Of a DNA stretch of 64,000 nt, positions 13,144 through 25,500 are shown one piece after another. Under the pieces are notes generated by a model. The model was given only the letters and a program-made list of their open reading frames with translations. It searched no databases and had not been told where the DNA came from. This stretch comes from Nepenthes gracilis. Lineage: Eukaryota; Streptophyta; Magnoliopsida; Caryophyllales; Nepenthaceae. The stretch is from contig BSYO01000003.1 of NCBI GenBank assembly GCA_033239525.1, positions 3,404,001-3,468,000 of the forward strand, in the 5' to 3' direction. The translations under genes and the position numbers were made by a program. Position 1 is the first letter of the stretch; every line of letters starts with the position of its first letter.

Positions 13144-13156
13144 TGGTATCAGAGAG
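13144..13156 (+). other. Primer binding site (initiator tRNA-Met type)
   Basis: TGGTATCAGAGAG begins two bases after the 5' LTR. TGGTATCAGAGC is the usual plant copia site, complementary to the 3' end of initiator tRNA-Met, so the last base or two have drifted. Confidence 0.85.
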
Positions 13157-13185
13157 TTAGGTTCTTTGTCTTGTTGCTGGCTGCT

Positions 13186-14072
13186 ATGGAGTACGGGAGC
13201 AAAATATCTTGCTTGAATGGATCCAACTATGACAGTTGGCAAAGCAAGATGTCTGACTTGCTATATGTGAAGTCCATGCATAATCCGGTTTTTGCCACAG
13301 AAAAGCCGGCGGGAAAAACGGACGAGGCATGGGCGCTGAACACAAGCAAGTGTGCGGTCTTATACGGTGATTCGTTGATGACAACGCACAACCACGTTCA
13401 GAGAAACGAATGCCAAGACGCTTTGGGAAAAGTGGAGAAGCTTTTCGCCTCTAAGTCCTGGGAATAACAAAATTTATCACTTGACGAAGTCCTGGTACAT
13501 ATCCGTTACAAGGACGGATCATCTGTTGCGGACCACCCGAATGAATTTCTTTGTGGTCCGGTGTGTGGACCGGCTAACCGGCATGGGTATTAAGTTCGAG
13601 GATGAGGTGCTCGGACTCGGCTCCTAACAACCCTTAGGACTCTTGGGAGACCATGAGGGTCACCATCGCCAATCTGACTCCAAACAACGTGGTGAGTTTA
13701 GAGATAGTCAAAGGAGCTATGCTGAACGAGGAGGTGCGGCGGCGTTCTCAGGGAACGACGACCTCTCAGCAATCCGAGGTCCTTGTCACTGAGTCAAGGG
13801 GAAGAGGATGAGGACGTGGCCAAAAGTCTGAAGACAAAGGGCGGAGTAAGTCACGTTCTCGGTATCAGGATATGGAGTGCCATCATTGTGGCAAGAAGGG
13901 CCACATCAAGAAATTTTGTTACAAATGGAAGCGTGAAAACGTTGGAGGAGATAGGGGCATAAAGAGACGCGGCGAGGAAGAGTCCTCGGTCTCTGTCGTC
14001 ACAGGCGGTGACCTCCTTTTGGCTTGCGAGTCTGAAGACTCAGTGAGCGTGGCTGAGCAAGCCTCTGACTAG
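13186..14072 (+). pseudogene. copia gag relic with CCHC zinc knuckle
   Basis: The start is the ATG at 13186, shortly after the primer site; the protein opens MEYGSKISCLNGSNYDSW, a typical copia gag N-terminus. The frame stops at 13467. Later segments lie in other frames (for example the block around 13600-13800), so there are several frameshifts. The zinc knuckle is in clear view at 13872-13920 as CHHCGKKGHIKKFC (C-x2-C-x4-H-x4-C), followed by a lysine/arginine-rich and acidic tail to 14072. Confidence 0.9.
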
Positions 14073-17000
14073 GTGGTGGATTCTGGCGCTTCTATCCACG
14101 TCACTCCCCGGAAAGAGCTGTTCTCCACTTATACTCCCTGCGCCCCAGGAGTATTGAAGATGGGCAACCTGGAGACGTCCAAAATTGTTTGACGAGGAGA
14201 CATCTCCTTGTTAACCAACAGTGCCCGGCTGGTTTTGAGGGACGTCCGACACGTCCGGATATTCGCATGAATATCCTTTGTGGGACAGCTCGACGATGAA
14301 GGCTACCTGCAGTCTTTTGTGATGATTTCAGTCAAGAAGGGCTCGATGGTGGTCGCCCGAGGAGTAAAGGCTTCAAGCCTTTACACTATGAACGCCCAGG
14401 CCGAGGTAGCAGAGGTGAATGCTACAGGGAGTGTGGAGTCCTCGGGCCTGTGGCATAAGAGACTCGGACACATGAGTGTGCGTGGCATGAGTCATCTGGC
14501 GAAAAAGGATCTCATTCCAAAGATGGATGGAGAAATGTCGAGGACTTGCCCTCACCGCATGACGGGAAAGTAACGAAGGGTCTCCTTTCAAGAGACGCAT
14601 CTTCCGGGAGGTCCGAGGTCTTGGAACTCGTCCACGCAATGAGAACGATGTGTGGGCCTCTACCGAGAAGTCATTTGGAGGTGCACAATACTTGTAACCT
14701 TCATCGACGATTGTTCAAGGAAGCTGTGGGTGTTCCCGTTGAAAACCAAGGACCAGATCATGGAAACTTTGAAAGATTCCATGCGCTCGTTGAGCGAGAA
14801 ACCGAAGAGGTTAAAGGCCGGGTGGGAGCGACAACGGCGGTGAGTTCATTGGAACGTTTGATGCCTACTGCAAGACCCTGGGCATCAAACATCAGAAAAC
14901 TCCACCAAAGACGCCACAACTGAATGGCGTGGCCGAGAGGATGAATCGCACCCTGATGGAAAGAGTCGGGTGCATGTTGTCCGAGGCCAGGCTTCCGGGA
15001 TCTTTTTGGGCCGAGGCCTTGAAGACGGCCGCCCACGTGATCAATCGATCGCCTTGTAAGCCTCTGGATTGGGAAGTTCCAGAGCGGATTTGGACCGGAA
15101 GGGAACCAGCTTACAACCATCTCAGGACTTTTGGATGTAAGGCCTTTGTTCATGTTCCAAGAGATGAGAGATCCAAGCTTGAGCCAAAGACCATGCAATG
15201 TGTCTTTCTGGGCTATGGCGAAGATGAGTTTGGGTTCAGACTGTATGATCCAAAGGAGAAGAAGCTGGTACGGTCCCGAGACGTGGTTTTCGTTGAGGAC
15301 GAGACCATAGAGAACTTTGGGAAAGAGTTGAAGTCTTTACCCAATACTTCCCAGACGGACAAAAGTGACAATGTCCGTCCTGTACGTCTTGCGTCCGACG
15401 TCAGCGGACCAAGAGTTGTTGCCAACCGAGGATCAAAGCGATTCCAGCGCCTCAGATCGAGTTCAAGATTTGGTGCCTCAAGTGGATGAGGAGGCCCTGT
15501 GAGACGGTCTGCCCGGTGCCGAGATGACCGTCCGTCCACCTTCCAAAGAAGTGAGTACGTCCTCCTCACCGCGATCGGAGAACCTGAGGATTTTGGCGAG
15601 GCTATGTGTAGCGCCCAGAAGGATAAATGGTTTGAGGCCATGAAAGAAGAAATGGCCTCACTTCATGAGAACCGTACCTTTGAGCTGGCCAAACTGCCTA
15701 AGGGGAAAAAGGCCCTAAAGAACAAATGAGTCTTCCGGCTGAAGGCAACCGAGGACCCGAGCGCCCCAAGACACAAGGCTCGACTTGTGGTCAAGGGATT
15801 TGGTCAACAAAAGGGTGTTTACTTTGGTAAAATTTTTGCGCCGTGCAGAAGATGTCCTCGGTCCGTGTAGTGCTCTGGATCGGCGTAAGCGTTGGACACG
15901 GAGATTGAGCAACTGGATGTCCGGATAGCTTTTCTCCATGGAGATCTAGAGGAAGAGATCTACATGGAGGGGCAACCAGATGGTTTTGAAGTCAAAGGAA
16001 ATGAGGGACTGGTTTGTCGTTTGAAGAAGAGCTTGTATGGGACAATCAAATAAGCTCCGAGACAAAGTGGTATCGGAAGTTTGAGTACATTTATGGTGAA
16101 ACAAGGATACCATAAGACTTCTTGGACCACCACCGTGTCTTTGTTCGTAAGTTCTCGAGAAAATGACTTTGTCATCCTTCTCCTTTATGTGGATGACATG
16201 CTGGTGGTCGGACAAAATAGTGCTCAATCAAGGAGTCAAGAAGCAACTTCTGACGGTCTTTCGCCATGAAAGACCTCGGACCGACGAAAAAGCATTAAAG
16301 GTATCGAATTTTTGCGACCGAGAGGGCAAGAAGCTTTAGCTGTCCGGGAAGATTATATTGAAAAGGTGCTTCGAGATTCGGCATGGAAGGGTCCAAGCCT
16401 CACAAGACTCCTTTGCCAACCATTTTAGGTTGAAGAAGCAGTGAGCTCGTGGAGCTGAATGTCCGTCCTCGGACACCGAGAAGGCGCGCATGAGTAAGAT
16501 ACCTTACTCCTCGGCCGTTAGCCTTATGTACGCTGCATGGCCGACATTGCTCATATCTTGTGGTTGGCCTTGTGAGTGATTCCTCTCAAACCTGTGTATG
16601 GAGCATTGGTCAAGTCGGTGAAGTGGATCTTCAAATATCTTCGCAGGACCTCCAAGACGGGTTTGCAGTTTGGAAATGAAAAGCCTCACACGATTGCATA
16701 CGCCGTCTGGACGGGAAATATGGCGGGGACGTTGATTCTCGGAAATCAACGTCTGGGATACTTGGTGGGTGAAATTATGAGGGGTGGGTGGTCTTACGGC
16801 GGTCAAATTCTCAGACCGAACAGTTTCGTAAGTGCGTCGCTCTCCTCCATTTTAAACAGAGTTTATTGCCGTGAGTCATCGAGGCCTCATGGGTAAAGAG
16901 ATGCTTTGATGAAGAGATTTATCCAAGAGTTGGGTCTAAGGTATGAGACGACGGGTCCTTTGTGATAGTCAAAGTGCCATTCACTTGTGTAAAAACTCCT

Positions 17001-17165
17001 CATTCCATTCTCGGCCCAAAATATATTGACGTCACGATATCATCGGGTGAGAGATGTTTTGATGATGGGCACTATCAATTGGGAAGGTCCATTCGAGAAG
17101 AAAATGGGTGGGCATGTTGACCAAGATTTTGCAAAGGGGAAGCTAGAAGCTTGTTGTGACACGGC
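14070..17165 (+). pseudogene. copia pol relic: protease, integrase, RT, RNase H
   Basis: Domains in order: aspartic protease (VVDSGASIH, right after a stop near 14070); GAG-pre-integrase (LWHKRLGHMS, about 14450-14480); integrase core in two frames (VTFIDDCSRKLWVF near 14700, then MNRTLMERV at 14941) and its C-terminal part (FGCKAFVHVPRDER, about 15130); RT from about 15560 (WFEAMKEEM, LPKGKKALKNK, then a stop at 15727), with active site YVDDM at about 16185-16200; RNase H remnants 16570-17160. Frame changes and stops occur in every domain. The protein most resembles the copia relic at 1-2074. Confidence 0.92.
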
Positions 17166-17198
17166 CTAACCGACTTCACTCTACCGTGAGGGAAAGTT

Positions 17199-17980
17199 TG
17201 TGGGGTCACTCCCGAGTGGCATTATGTCCGCGGACTCCATCAAAGAATGGACAAGGACTTGTGTTGAAGTGTCAAGTTCGAGAGGACTAGTGGACGAGGA
17301 CTAGTGGACGAGACTTCTTCAGCGTCATGTCCGAGGACGAGGACGAGGACGAAGAGTCCAGAATCGTAGGCGTTGACTCTATCAACGTAGGCTGCGCATG
17401 TGGCCGTCTTTGCTGAAGAAGGTTGGTGGGTTGGTCACCCACACGATTAGATGTTAATGGTAGTGCCGTAACTTTTCAAGGATGGGCTCGCCGCCAGTGG
17501 CGACACGCCAAGCATGCGCCTATCATGGTAGCCTAGGCGAGGTCCGGAGACCTACGCCCAGTAGGGTGGGCGGACACGCCACCCTTTGTGTATATAAAGA
17601 AGCTTGTTGCCCTTGCTGAAAGGTGTGCGCTAGAGTTGGGACATTTTGAGTTCTAAGAGCCTTAATGGAGCTGTGGGCAAGCTTTGTTGTAAAGATAGAG
17701 AGAGATACACTTTGAGAGATGAAGGTTGTACACTTAAGATTGTTTTCTTTCGTTAGAGATTGAGTAGCCAACACTTGTAAACAATTCTCTTATAGTACAT
17801 TTCTTCGTGGTTTTTCCCTTGGTTTAAGAAGGGTTTTCCACGTTAAAACTTGTGTGTTTTCTTTTCTTCTCTATCCTTACTTTCCTTGCCGTCCGAGTGC
17901 TCTGCTCTGTGTGCTGTCCGAGAACTCTTGTCCGCTCTGTCACCGTGCAGTCCGAGTGCTTTCTGCGTTTTGCGCCAACA
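17199..17980 (+). repeat. 3' LTR of the complete copia element
   Basis: 782 bases. It starts TGTGGGG (one base shorter than the 5' copy's TGTTGGGG) after the purine tract GTGAGGGAAAG, and ends CCAACA at 17980. It has a short internal duplication of the GGACTAGTGGACGAG segment near 17281-17310 that the 5' LTR lacks, plus other indels. Confidence 0.95.
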
Positions 17981-20900
17981 ACTCCCACCATCATTGATAA
18001 CCCAAAATATGCATAGTGATAGCTAACTTAAATAGTTAGTAATCAACCACACTTTCGTGTGTAACCTATAATCCAACTATGTGAAACCACTCACATATTA
18101 GTTTTTACGGCTTTATAAATATCAAATCTCTTAACATGAAGAAAAAAAAAATCTTATCTAAATATTTACAAAAAAAATTATCTTACAACTTTGCAGCTAA
18201 AATACCTTTAAAACATCTGGTAATTAACTGATTGTTATGATTTTTACGGTCCAATCCCATGGCACTTTATATTCACAACAGAGATTTGGAGTTTGTCCTC
18301 TCATACACCTTATCCTCTTTACAAGATTTCATTCAGTACTTAGCCCTTTAATCATTTAACTTCTCTATCTTCCTAATGAATTTGTTAAGTGTCTTTATTT
18401 ACTTCGACCACCTCAGAATGCTTTATAGAGTCAATTCTAAATTATATGAGACTTTTGTTTTAGTTTATGATATATAGAATTTGATTAAAAAATTCAAGAG
18501 TTCGTTTTAAAATTTTTTGAACCGAAATCTAGATCTAATAGAAATATCTGCAACATCTTTGATATATTTGATGGGTCGGATTACATCTATAATCCAAAAT
18601 ATAAAAAAATAAATAGATATTTAATTGTCCAGCAATATATATAAAGTATTAGAAAACCTAATTTTATAATCTACGAAAAGTTACTTTTAAAAAGTCAACT
18701 CTACGGTACAACATTATCTTATATTTGATATTATTTTACACCAATTGAATCAAATAAGGCAAATTTCAATTTAAATATTGTGCCCCATAAAAATGATAAC
18801 ATATATGGCGTACTTATACTTTTATCCACACCAAAAATTAGTAAAGCTAATGGTTTAAGACGACGGAAATCGAACAAATATATATATGTTTATATACATA
18901 GCCCATTTTGCATTCTATCTACAACAAAGTTTAAAATGGTAAAAGTTACATTAATCTGCAACGACTAGCATATGTTAGTGTTTTCATATTATTAATATTA
19001 ATATTAATATTAATATTAATATTATCATCATCATCAACCATTAGAGGAAAAAATAATACTTAAATATCATATTTTATAATCACACAGAAAATAGGGACAA
19101 GAAGCAAGTGCATGCTTAATTACACATTCTAATAAATTAATCCGATTCTCAAACATACTTCTTCTTACAAGTATCATTCAGTTGGTAGCTCCACGTAGTT
19201 GGTTGAGAGGTGTGGGGTTTGGGAAATCATTTTTTTCTTCTTTATGTATTTGTCAATCTCTGTGGAAAAATTTTCTATTTAAATTAATTTTTTTTTTCAG
19301 GTGATGTAATTTTTTCCTTCTCATATCCATATTTGAACTTGTATAATAAATAATAATAGGTTACAATTTGCATCCCACTGTTTCTACAGGCCATGGCTTC
19401 CGTGAATATTTGAATATGAGTAGAGCCAAAACTCTTGCTTATCAAGAAGAAATACATTCTACTGCAACCATCACATCAACAGAGCCAAATTCGAGAGCTT
19501 GATTAACACTATCGAGTTTATAAATAATTGATGAAGATAGAACCATACAGATGTATTTGATACTCAAAGAAAGCTGCAGCCAACAGGCAAACATTTTCTG
19601 CCATGGAATTAAAGAGATGTTTGAAGGGGCGGCTCCCTTTAGGATTTTTGTTTGGAATGTGAGAGTTAGCCGTATTTGCAGGAGAAGAACGGAGAAAACG
19701 CCATGAACAATAACCATCATACAGCACAGACAACCAGAGAGAGAGAGAGAGAGGAAATGGAACAGAACAGAAGAGAAACCAGCAATATCCAGGAGTATAT
19801 TTACCTTGAAAATTGAACCCCCCCCAGAAAAAAAAAAAGTTCGTATTGGAATCCATGAATTCCTAGTAACCTGAAAAGCCTGCACTCTCCTCGCTCGGCT
19901 CTCACTTTCCTACCTTTCACCTTTCTATTAGAACAATATTTTTCGAAGGTCAACCCCATGCATGCAAGCCTTAAGTACTGGCTGCACCATTATATTTTTA
20001 TTTTACCCCTTCATCTTCATCATAATACAGAGAGAGAGAGAGAGAGAGAGAAGAGAGAACTTTTCCGACAGTAAAAGTGATTGGTATTTTAGCTATTTTT
20101 AACTTTTAGATTGATAAAAATCTAATAAGTACATGAGATGTGAAAAACTAAATAATTGTTTATTTTAAAGTAAATGTTAATTATTCTTTTCTTTTTTTTT
20201 TGTGAAGTTTCTATAATTTTTGGATATTTTGAGCCATGGATAGGTCTTTTATTTTTAAACCTTATTTGGGACTAAGTCTTTATACTCGTCTTTATTCTTT
20301 TGGTACATTTAACAATTACCAAAAAAAAAAAAAAAAAGCTTAGAATAGATCATATATAAATTATTTCTTCAGAAATGTAGAAGAAGAAGTACGATAATTC
20401 TAATGATTTCCCTAAACTCATTTCATGTGTGTAATACAGGAAGGTTCAAAAAACCATTGGAAATTATTGTTATCCATACCCAACATCAATTCGCTGTGAT
20501 TTGCGAGCATAATTTCTTAGATTCCTCCTCTTGAAGTTACCAATCTCCGTTGCAAGAAGTTATGTTGTTATATCTATATGATTAATACCCAAGTAATTTT
20601 ACAAGGAGTTACTGATCGAATGCATTCTGAATTGATACTAAAATCCGATATACTTTAATAAAAATTTGACAATAACTAAAATTAGAATATTAAGAAAACT
20701 TTCCGAAATATAAAGTTTTCTTTGTAAAATTGTTCATCCCAAAAGAAAATTTGTGCAATTTTTTCCGGTAATTGCTTTAGTTGGATCCAAAATAGGGCTT
20801 AAACAAATATAACAGGAAAATTATGCACAAATTACATAACGTTTTGGCATTCATGCAACACATCATTTCTATCGAAAGCTATCGTAGAGGTAGGGAAAGA

Positions 20901-21234
20901 TCTGTGCAAGGAGTTCAGCAAGTTTTTTCTAGGCGAGCAAAATCAACCAAAAGCAAAAAATATAGGAGAAGCGATGAACTATTATATCCGAAAACAAAGG
21001 AGTTTGGCCAAAAGATGATTTTTTTTCTTTTTTTTTTTAACTACGATCAATCATTCGAGAACTAAATTTTTGGTTACATTTGATAGCCACCATAGAGATG
21101 GGGGAAAAGCGGTCAAATTGTTAGAATCATCTACAACCATGTGAGAAGTGGTAGTAGAGCTTTGTTGCATGACCTTTGTACGACCTCTCTCTCCCCCCCC
21201 CTCTCTCTCTCCCTCCCTCCCTCTCTCTCTCACT
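17981..21234. other. Intergenic spacer between copia element and ESR2-like gene
   Basis: AT-rich sequence with simple repeats: a TTAATA-type array (18988-19024) followed by CATCAT units, GA tracts near 19738-19752 and 20029-20058. A stretch at 19440-19910 is less AT-rich and open on the minus strand, but has no domain or convincing gene structure. 21180-21235 is a CT-rich tract just past the stop codon of the AP2 gene and probably lies in its 3' UTR. Confidence 0.5.
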
Positions 21235-22542
21235 CTAAGCATTTTGCACCTTGGCAGTGGCAAACACATTGTAGAGATCAGAGTACTGGAAAATATCATC
21301 CATCATGGAGGAAGAAGAAAAATCTTGTGAAGAGAGCTGAAAATTTCCCACACCCGTCTCACCACTGCAAAACGACATCGTCTGCTGGGATTCAACCCCG
21401 CAACCACCATTCTGAGGAGGAGGGAGAGGATGCTGGTTCTGGGTGTCGAAGTAGAGCCCAAGATGGTCATTTTCGATCCCTCCTCTTCTCCCCTCGTTCA
21501 TGGACTGGTTTTTCTTCTCGCTGCTGTTCTTTGGGAAGAACTTCCTGATTATCTCCTCTAGCAGACCAGAGTCAGAAGGTTCTGACGGGAACAGCTCCAT
21601 GTAGTCATCCTCACAGATGTTAGTCCTCGTCGAATCTGATCCCCTCATTTCGTTACTCTTGTTGTTGCTAAAGCTTTGATTTGCATCGAACATTGGAAAA
21701 TCAAGGGAGGATCCATTTAAATTAGCTACAGAAAGTGTCTCAAAACTGCTCGATTTGCTCGCTTCGGCTGAGCTGCGAGCGGAGTTGCTTGATGGGTTAT
21801 TACTAAACAGGGCAGAGCAGTCCATAAAAGAGTTAGGTCTACATGTAGAGGAGGGAGAAGAAGAAGACGATGTGCCATTAGTGAAAGGAAATTGATCGTA
21901 AAATGACGAAGGAGAAGAAAGCGAGGTCTGATTTGAATTCATAGAAGAAGCTGTGAAGAATTCGCGAAGCAAGAGCATGTTCATTTTAGCAGCAGCATCA
22001 GTGGAGGAGTTGCAGGGAGAAACAGACCCGGCGATAGAGAAGTCATGAGATAGACTTGGGGTGCAGAAGGCCGGCCAGCTGGACTGGGAGACCTTGAACG
22101 GTCGCGGTCCTGAGAGGTCTCGAATAGAGGGCTGCGATTGTTTCCCAAAATTAATCGGAGGGTAGAGATGGTCCGATGCTGGGTGAGTCGGGGACGGCGC
22201 CGGGTAAACAAAGTTCGTCCGGGCCTTGAGGCCGCGCATAGCACGGGCGGCGCAGTCGTAGGCACAGGCGGCCTCCTCAGCGGTGTCGAAGGTTCCGAGC
22301 CATCGCCGCTCTTTTGAGAGAGGGTCGCGTATCTCGGCAGCGTAGCGGCCCCAGGGACGGCGCCGGACGCCCCTGTACCTCATGGTCGCTCCTGTCCCTC
22401 CAGCGCATCCGCCGGCGTTGTTGCTGTCCTTTAGTGGCTTCTTGGTGGCGCTGAGGTTAGCGCTGGTCCTCTTCTGGATCTCTTTTGGTTCTGCTTCAGG
22501 TATTTGAGGAAGCCCATTGAGCCGCCTCATCGCCTCTTCCAT
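21235..22542 (-). CDS. ESR2: AP2/ERF transcription factor, ESR2/DORNROESCHEN-LIKE type
   Basis: Intronless gene for 435 residues. One AP2 DNA-binding domain (about residues 55-112) reads [20 protein letters not shown], then [20 protein letters not shown] and [12 protein letters not shown]. The N-terminus [10 protein letters not shown], a central [10 protein letters not shown] block (about 187-196) and a C-terminal [14 protein letters not shown] block (about 325-338) match the ESR1/ESR2 subgroup (ERF group VIII). In Arabidopsis these nuclear factors promote shoot regeneration, embryo patterning and lateral-organ initiation. The rest is serine/asparagine-rich, as in many activators. I chose the ATG at 22542 because the family begins MEEA; the frame stays open 65 codons upstream, but that part is arginine-rich, low-complexity and contains a TATA-like box. 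Orthology to ESR2 and not ESR1 rests on the sequence KARTNFVYP and MEEA. Confidence 0.93.
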   Translation of the reverse strand: MEEAMRRLNGLPQIPEAEPKEIQKRTSANLSATKKPLKDSNNAGGCAGGTGATMRYRGVRRRPWGRYAAEIRDPLSKERRWLGTFDTAEEAACAYDCAARAMRGLKARTNFVYPAPSPTHPASDHLYPPINFGKQSQPSIRDLSGPRPFKVSQSSWPAFCTPSLSHDFSIAGSVSPCNSSTDAAAKMNMLLLREFFTASSMNSNQTSLSSPSSFYDQFPFTNGTSSSSSPSSTCRPNSFMDCSALFSNNPSSNSARSSAEASKSSSFETLSVANLNGSSLDFPMFDANQSFSNNKSNEMRGSDSTRTNICEDDYMELFPSEPSDSGLLEEIIRKFFPKNSSEKKNQSMNEGRRGGIENDHLGLYFDTQNQHPLPPPQNGGCGVESQQTMSFCSGETGVGNFQLSSQDFSSSSMMDDIFQYSDLYNVFATAKVQNA

Positions 22543-25500
22543 GTCTCTGTCCCTCCCTCTTCTTCTCTTTTCCCTCTCCCTCCGCTTTTTCTCTCGTCCT
22601 CCTCCTCTCTTCAACTTGGAAGACGTGCAGCTGGTGATGCTGTATTTATAGTGAGATTTCGCAGGGAAAATGCGGAGAGAGAGAGAGAGAGAGAGAGAGG
22701 AAGAGGAAAAGATTGATTTGGACTTGCAAAAATTCAAACGTGTGGAGGGATCGATGTGAATTTAGTACTATATAAACGACTAGGATCTTCTACTGGGCCA
22801 GCCGTCTTTGCTTGGGAGGGCTCTGATCTCATCTTCTTTCCCCCCCTCCCCTTCTTTATGGATTATTTATAATTACTTGTACTGCTACTAATATTATTAT
22901 TATTATAATAGGGTTGAAATTTGAAGCCCACTTACGTCGTCTGAAATGGTAGGGCAGTGTTTTGATACGTGGCACTCTCGTGTTGCATGGAACCACATTA
23001 ATGATTTTGCTGTCCTGTATGCTGTTCATAACGGGAAAATGGGTTTAGTTACGTTTACTGATTACACCCAACCCCAAAAAAAAGTTACATTACGTAATTT
23101 TTTTTTTTTTGAAAAATAACAAGTAGAAACAGCGTTGTATGAGAGAATAAAATGCCACTGATAATTACCCGGCTTATGTAGGGTGTCTTCCACGGTTATT
23201 TAATTTAGGAATATGGGCACACCTCGTATAAACTTTAATTCATCCATATACTATAATTTAATTCATGATACAGTAACTTTTTAATTAAGTTAGGTTTTTT
23301 ATTTCTACAAGAGTTGTAATCTCATCTATTTTTATTGACATGGTCATTAATTCTACACAAATTATCATATATTATTATAAAAAATTTTAACAATTTCATT
23401 CTTCTTTACATCATCTCAACTTAAAAAAAGAAAATTTTTAGTTTACAAACAAACAAAGCTATTAAGTTACCCTTTTAGATTATTCTTTGATTGTTCTAAT
23501 GTTTATCTACTGCTCTGCATTTTTCGCATGCTGACTCGGCCATTGAAGGGGATTTTTTAGAGCAAAAACTAAGGCTATATGCCCCCTACTGGCTCTCTTT
23601 CTGGCTTGCAAGTTTGATATAATTTTTGATTGGTCCATGATTTATTCTGCGTTATATGAGTATGATAATAGTTTTAGGCTACTTTAAACGCAAAAAAAAA
23701 AAAAACAAAAAACTATGAAATTTATGTTAAAAATATGTTTCACATAATAAGCCATATAAATTATTAATTTATTAAAATTAAAAAAAAATTTAAAAAATAC
23801 ACCAATTCAAGACATATCTTTTAATAAAAATAATATTTTATTTTTTAATAGATATATCCTTTCGAGACATACCCATTAAGTAAAATGAGATGTTATTTTT
23901 CATTAATTATTTATATTCAAGATGTATCTTTTTTTAACAAATGAGTGACATTTTGATAGTTTAAAAATGATCCATTCTCCTTCTATAAAAGGATGTCGAT
24001 AGTCATTATTTTAGGATGTACAAAATTTATATAAAATCTCTACAAATTATAAGGAGAAAAAGGAGAAATTATTATCTGATTCCTCAAAACAATAACAATA
24101 TCAATGTAACATGATAAAGTTTGACGATAATGAATATAGGTGTATATAAATTTATTTATATACATGATTGATTAGTAAATAAATATACTGGTAAAGATTT
24201 TGTGTATTAAAGTTTTATCTTAATTAAAATAAATTATATTTTTATGGGTTATTAGGACTAAACAGTCTTTTTTGGATGAATGACTAGAGAAATTTTTAAG
24301 GGGAAGAGATGTTTTGAAGAAAATATGACGCAAATACAGCCAACTCCTCAATAGGTTTGTCCTTTTCCTTTATTAATCTCAGTCTTCTATTTAAATGTAT
24401 AAGAAGTTAATAAAGCCGACTATTTATTTTCAAAAGATAAACAATATTACTAAAATATATACGATTAAATTTTAGCGATAGAATTTTTAACATCTAAATA
24501 AATAGACTAGACATTTATATTGAAATTATTATAAAAAGAAAATATTATCATTCGGCTCTTGAAGGTTATCCTGTTTTTTTCATCATTTATATTATAAGAT
24601 TTATATAAAAATATATAAATAGATAAATATTATATCATCAAATTATATCTTAAAAAATTTACATTGGGGATCCTTAAAATATTGTCGAAAGATAACACAC
24701 TTCCATCAACAAACTGATTAGCCTCTTCTAATAAACTGAATAGCCTCTTTTTCCTGCACAGGTTAGATAAACGAACGGCCACGATTATCATAAAGAAGGG
24801 GCCACCCATATTGACAGCCAGCCCATTCACCAGTCTCTCTCTCTCTCTCTCTCTCTCAATACACTATAAATTCAACGGTTAACATCTTTCCCAAATTATG
24901 AAAGAAAAATGCGTACAAATAATTTTATCGAATTATGCCATATAAGAATCTCATAATTATATTAACTTCTTTTTTTTTTTTAATTATCCCAGTATCCTTC
25001 CTTGCACAATAATTACAGAAGATTTGGAATTTAGGAAGGAAAGGGTTCCCATCGAGTGCTCAAGTATTGAGCATGTAGGAGGCAAGAATAGCATTGCCAA
25101 ATCATTCTTTTAATAGCTTTTTACGTATTTACTTTGATATAATATTTTATTTATTAAACTAATTTAAACAATATAGAGTAAATATATTAATAACATGTTA
25201 TATTATTCAAACATACTTAAAAAATATATATATATCCATAAAATATATTCAAGCAAACAAGTGGCATCCAAGGGGTGCCCTAAAAAAGTGGGAATCCGTA
25301 GTGGGATACATTTAACAGGATTGGATACAATTATTGTCATAAATGTTAAAAAATAATAAAAAGACATAAATTTAATGATGGCAGTGATATTATCTACTTT
25401 GGGAAATTTGCTTGGTTTGACAGCTAAGAGTTGCATGTTGGTAAAGAGTAATTGTCTTCGGCTATTTCCAAGACAATAAACCAATTAATCAAGGTAAACA

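Larger units (their letters stand above)
12384..17980 (+). mobile_element. Complete but decayed Ty1-copia (Tork/Tnt1-like) retrotransposon
   Basis: Full-length element of 5597 bases. It has a 5' LTR 12384-13141, a primer site at 13144, gag, CCHC zinc knuckle, protease, GAG-pre-integrase, integrase, RT and RNase H in copia order, a purine tract before 17199, and a 3' LTR 17199-17980. Perfect 5-base target duplications ACTCC flank it (12379-12383 and 17981-17985). The reading frames are broken many times, so it cannot move unaided. The PROTEASE-INTEGRASE-RT order and gene motifs are of the Tork/Tnt1 type (family knowledge). Confidence 0.97.

Noticed and set aside
19442..19885. 147-codon minus-strand open frame near the ESR2-like gene.
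   Set aside because: It crosses CT and poly-T tracts, has no known domain, and a second frame over the same bases is nearly as long.
21141..21548. Plus-strand frames opposite the AP2 gene.
   Set aside because: They are shadows of the AP2 coding sequence and the CT-rich tract.
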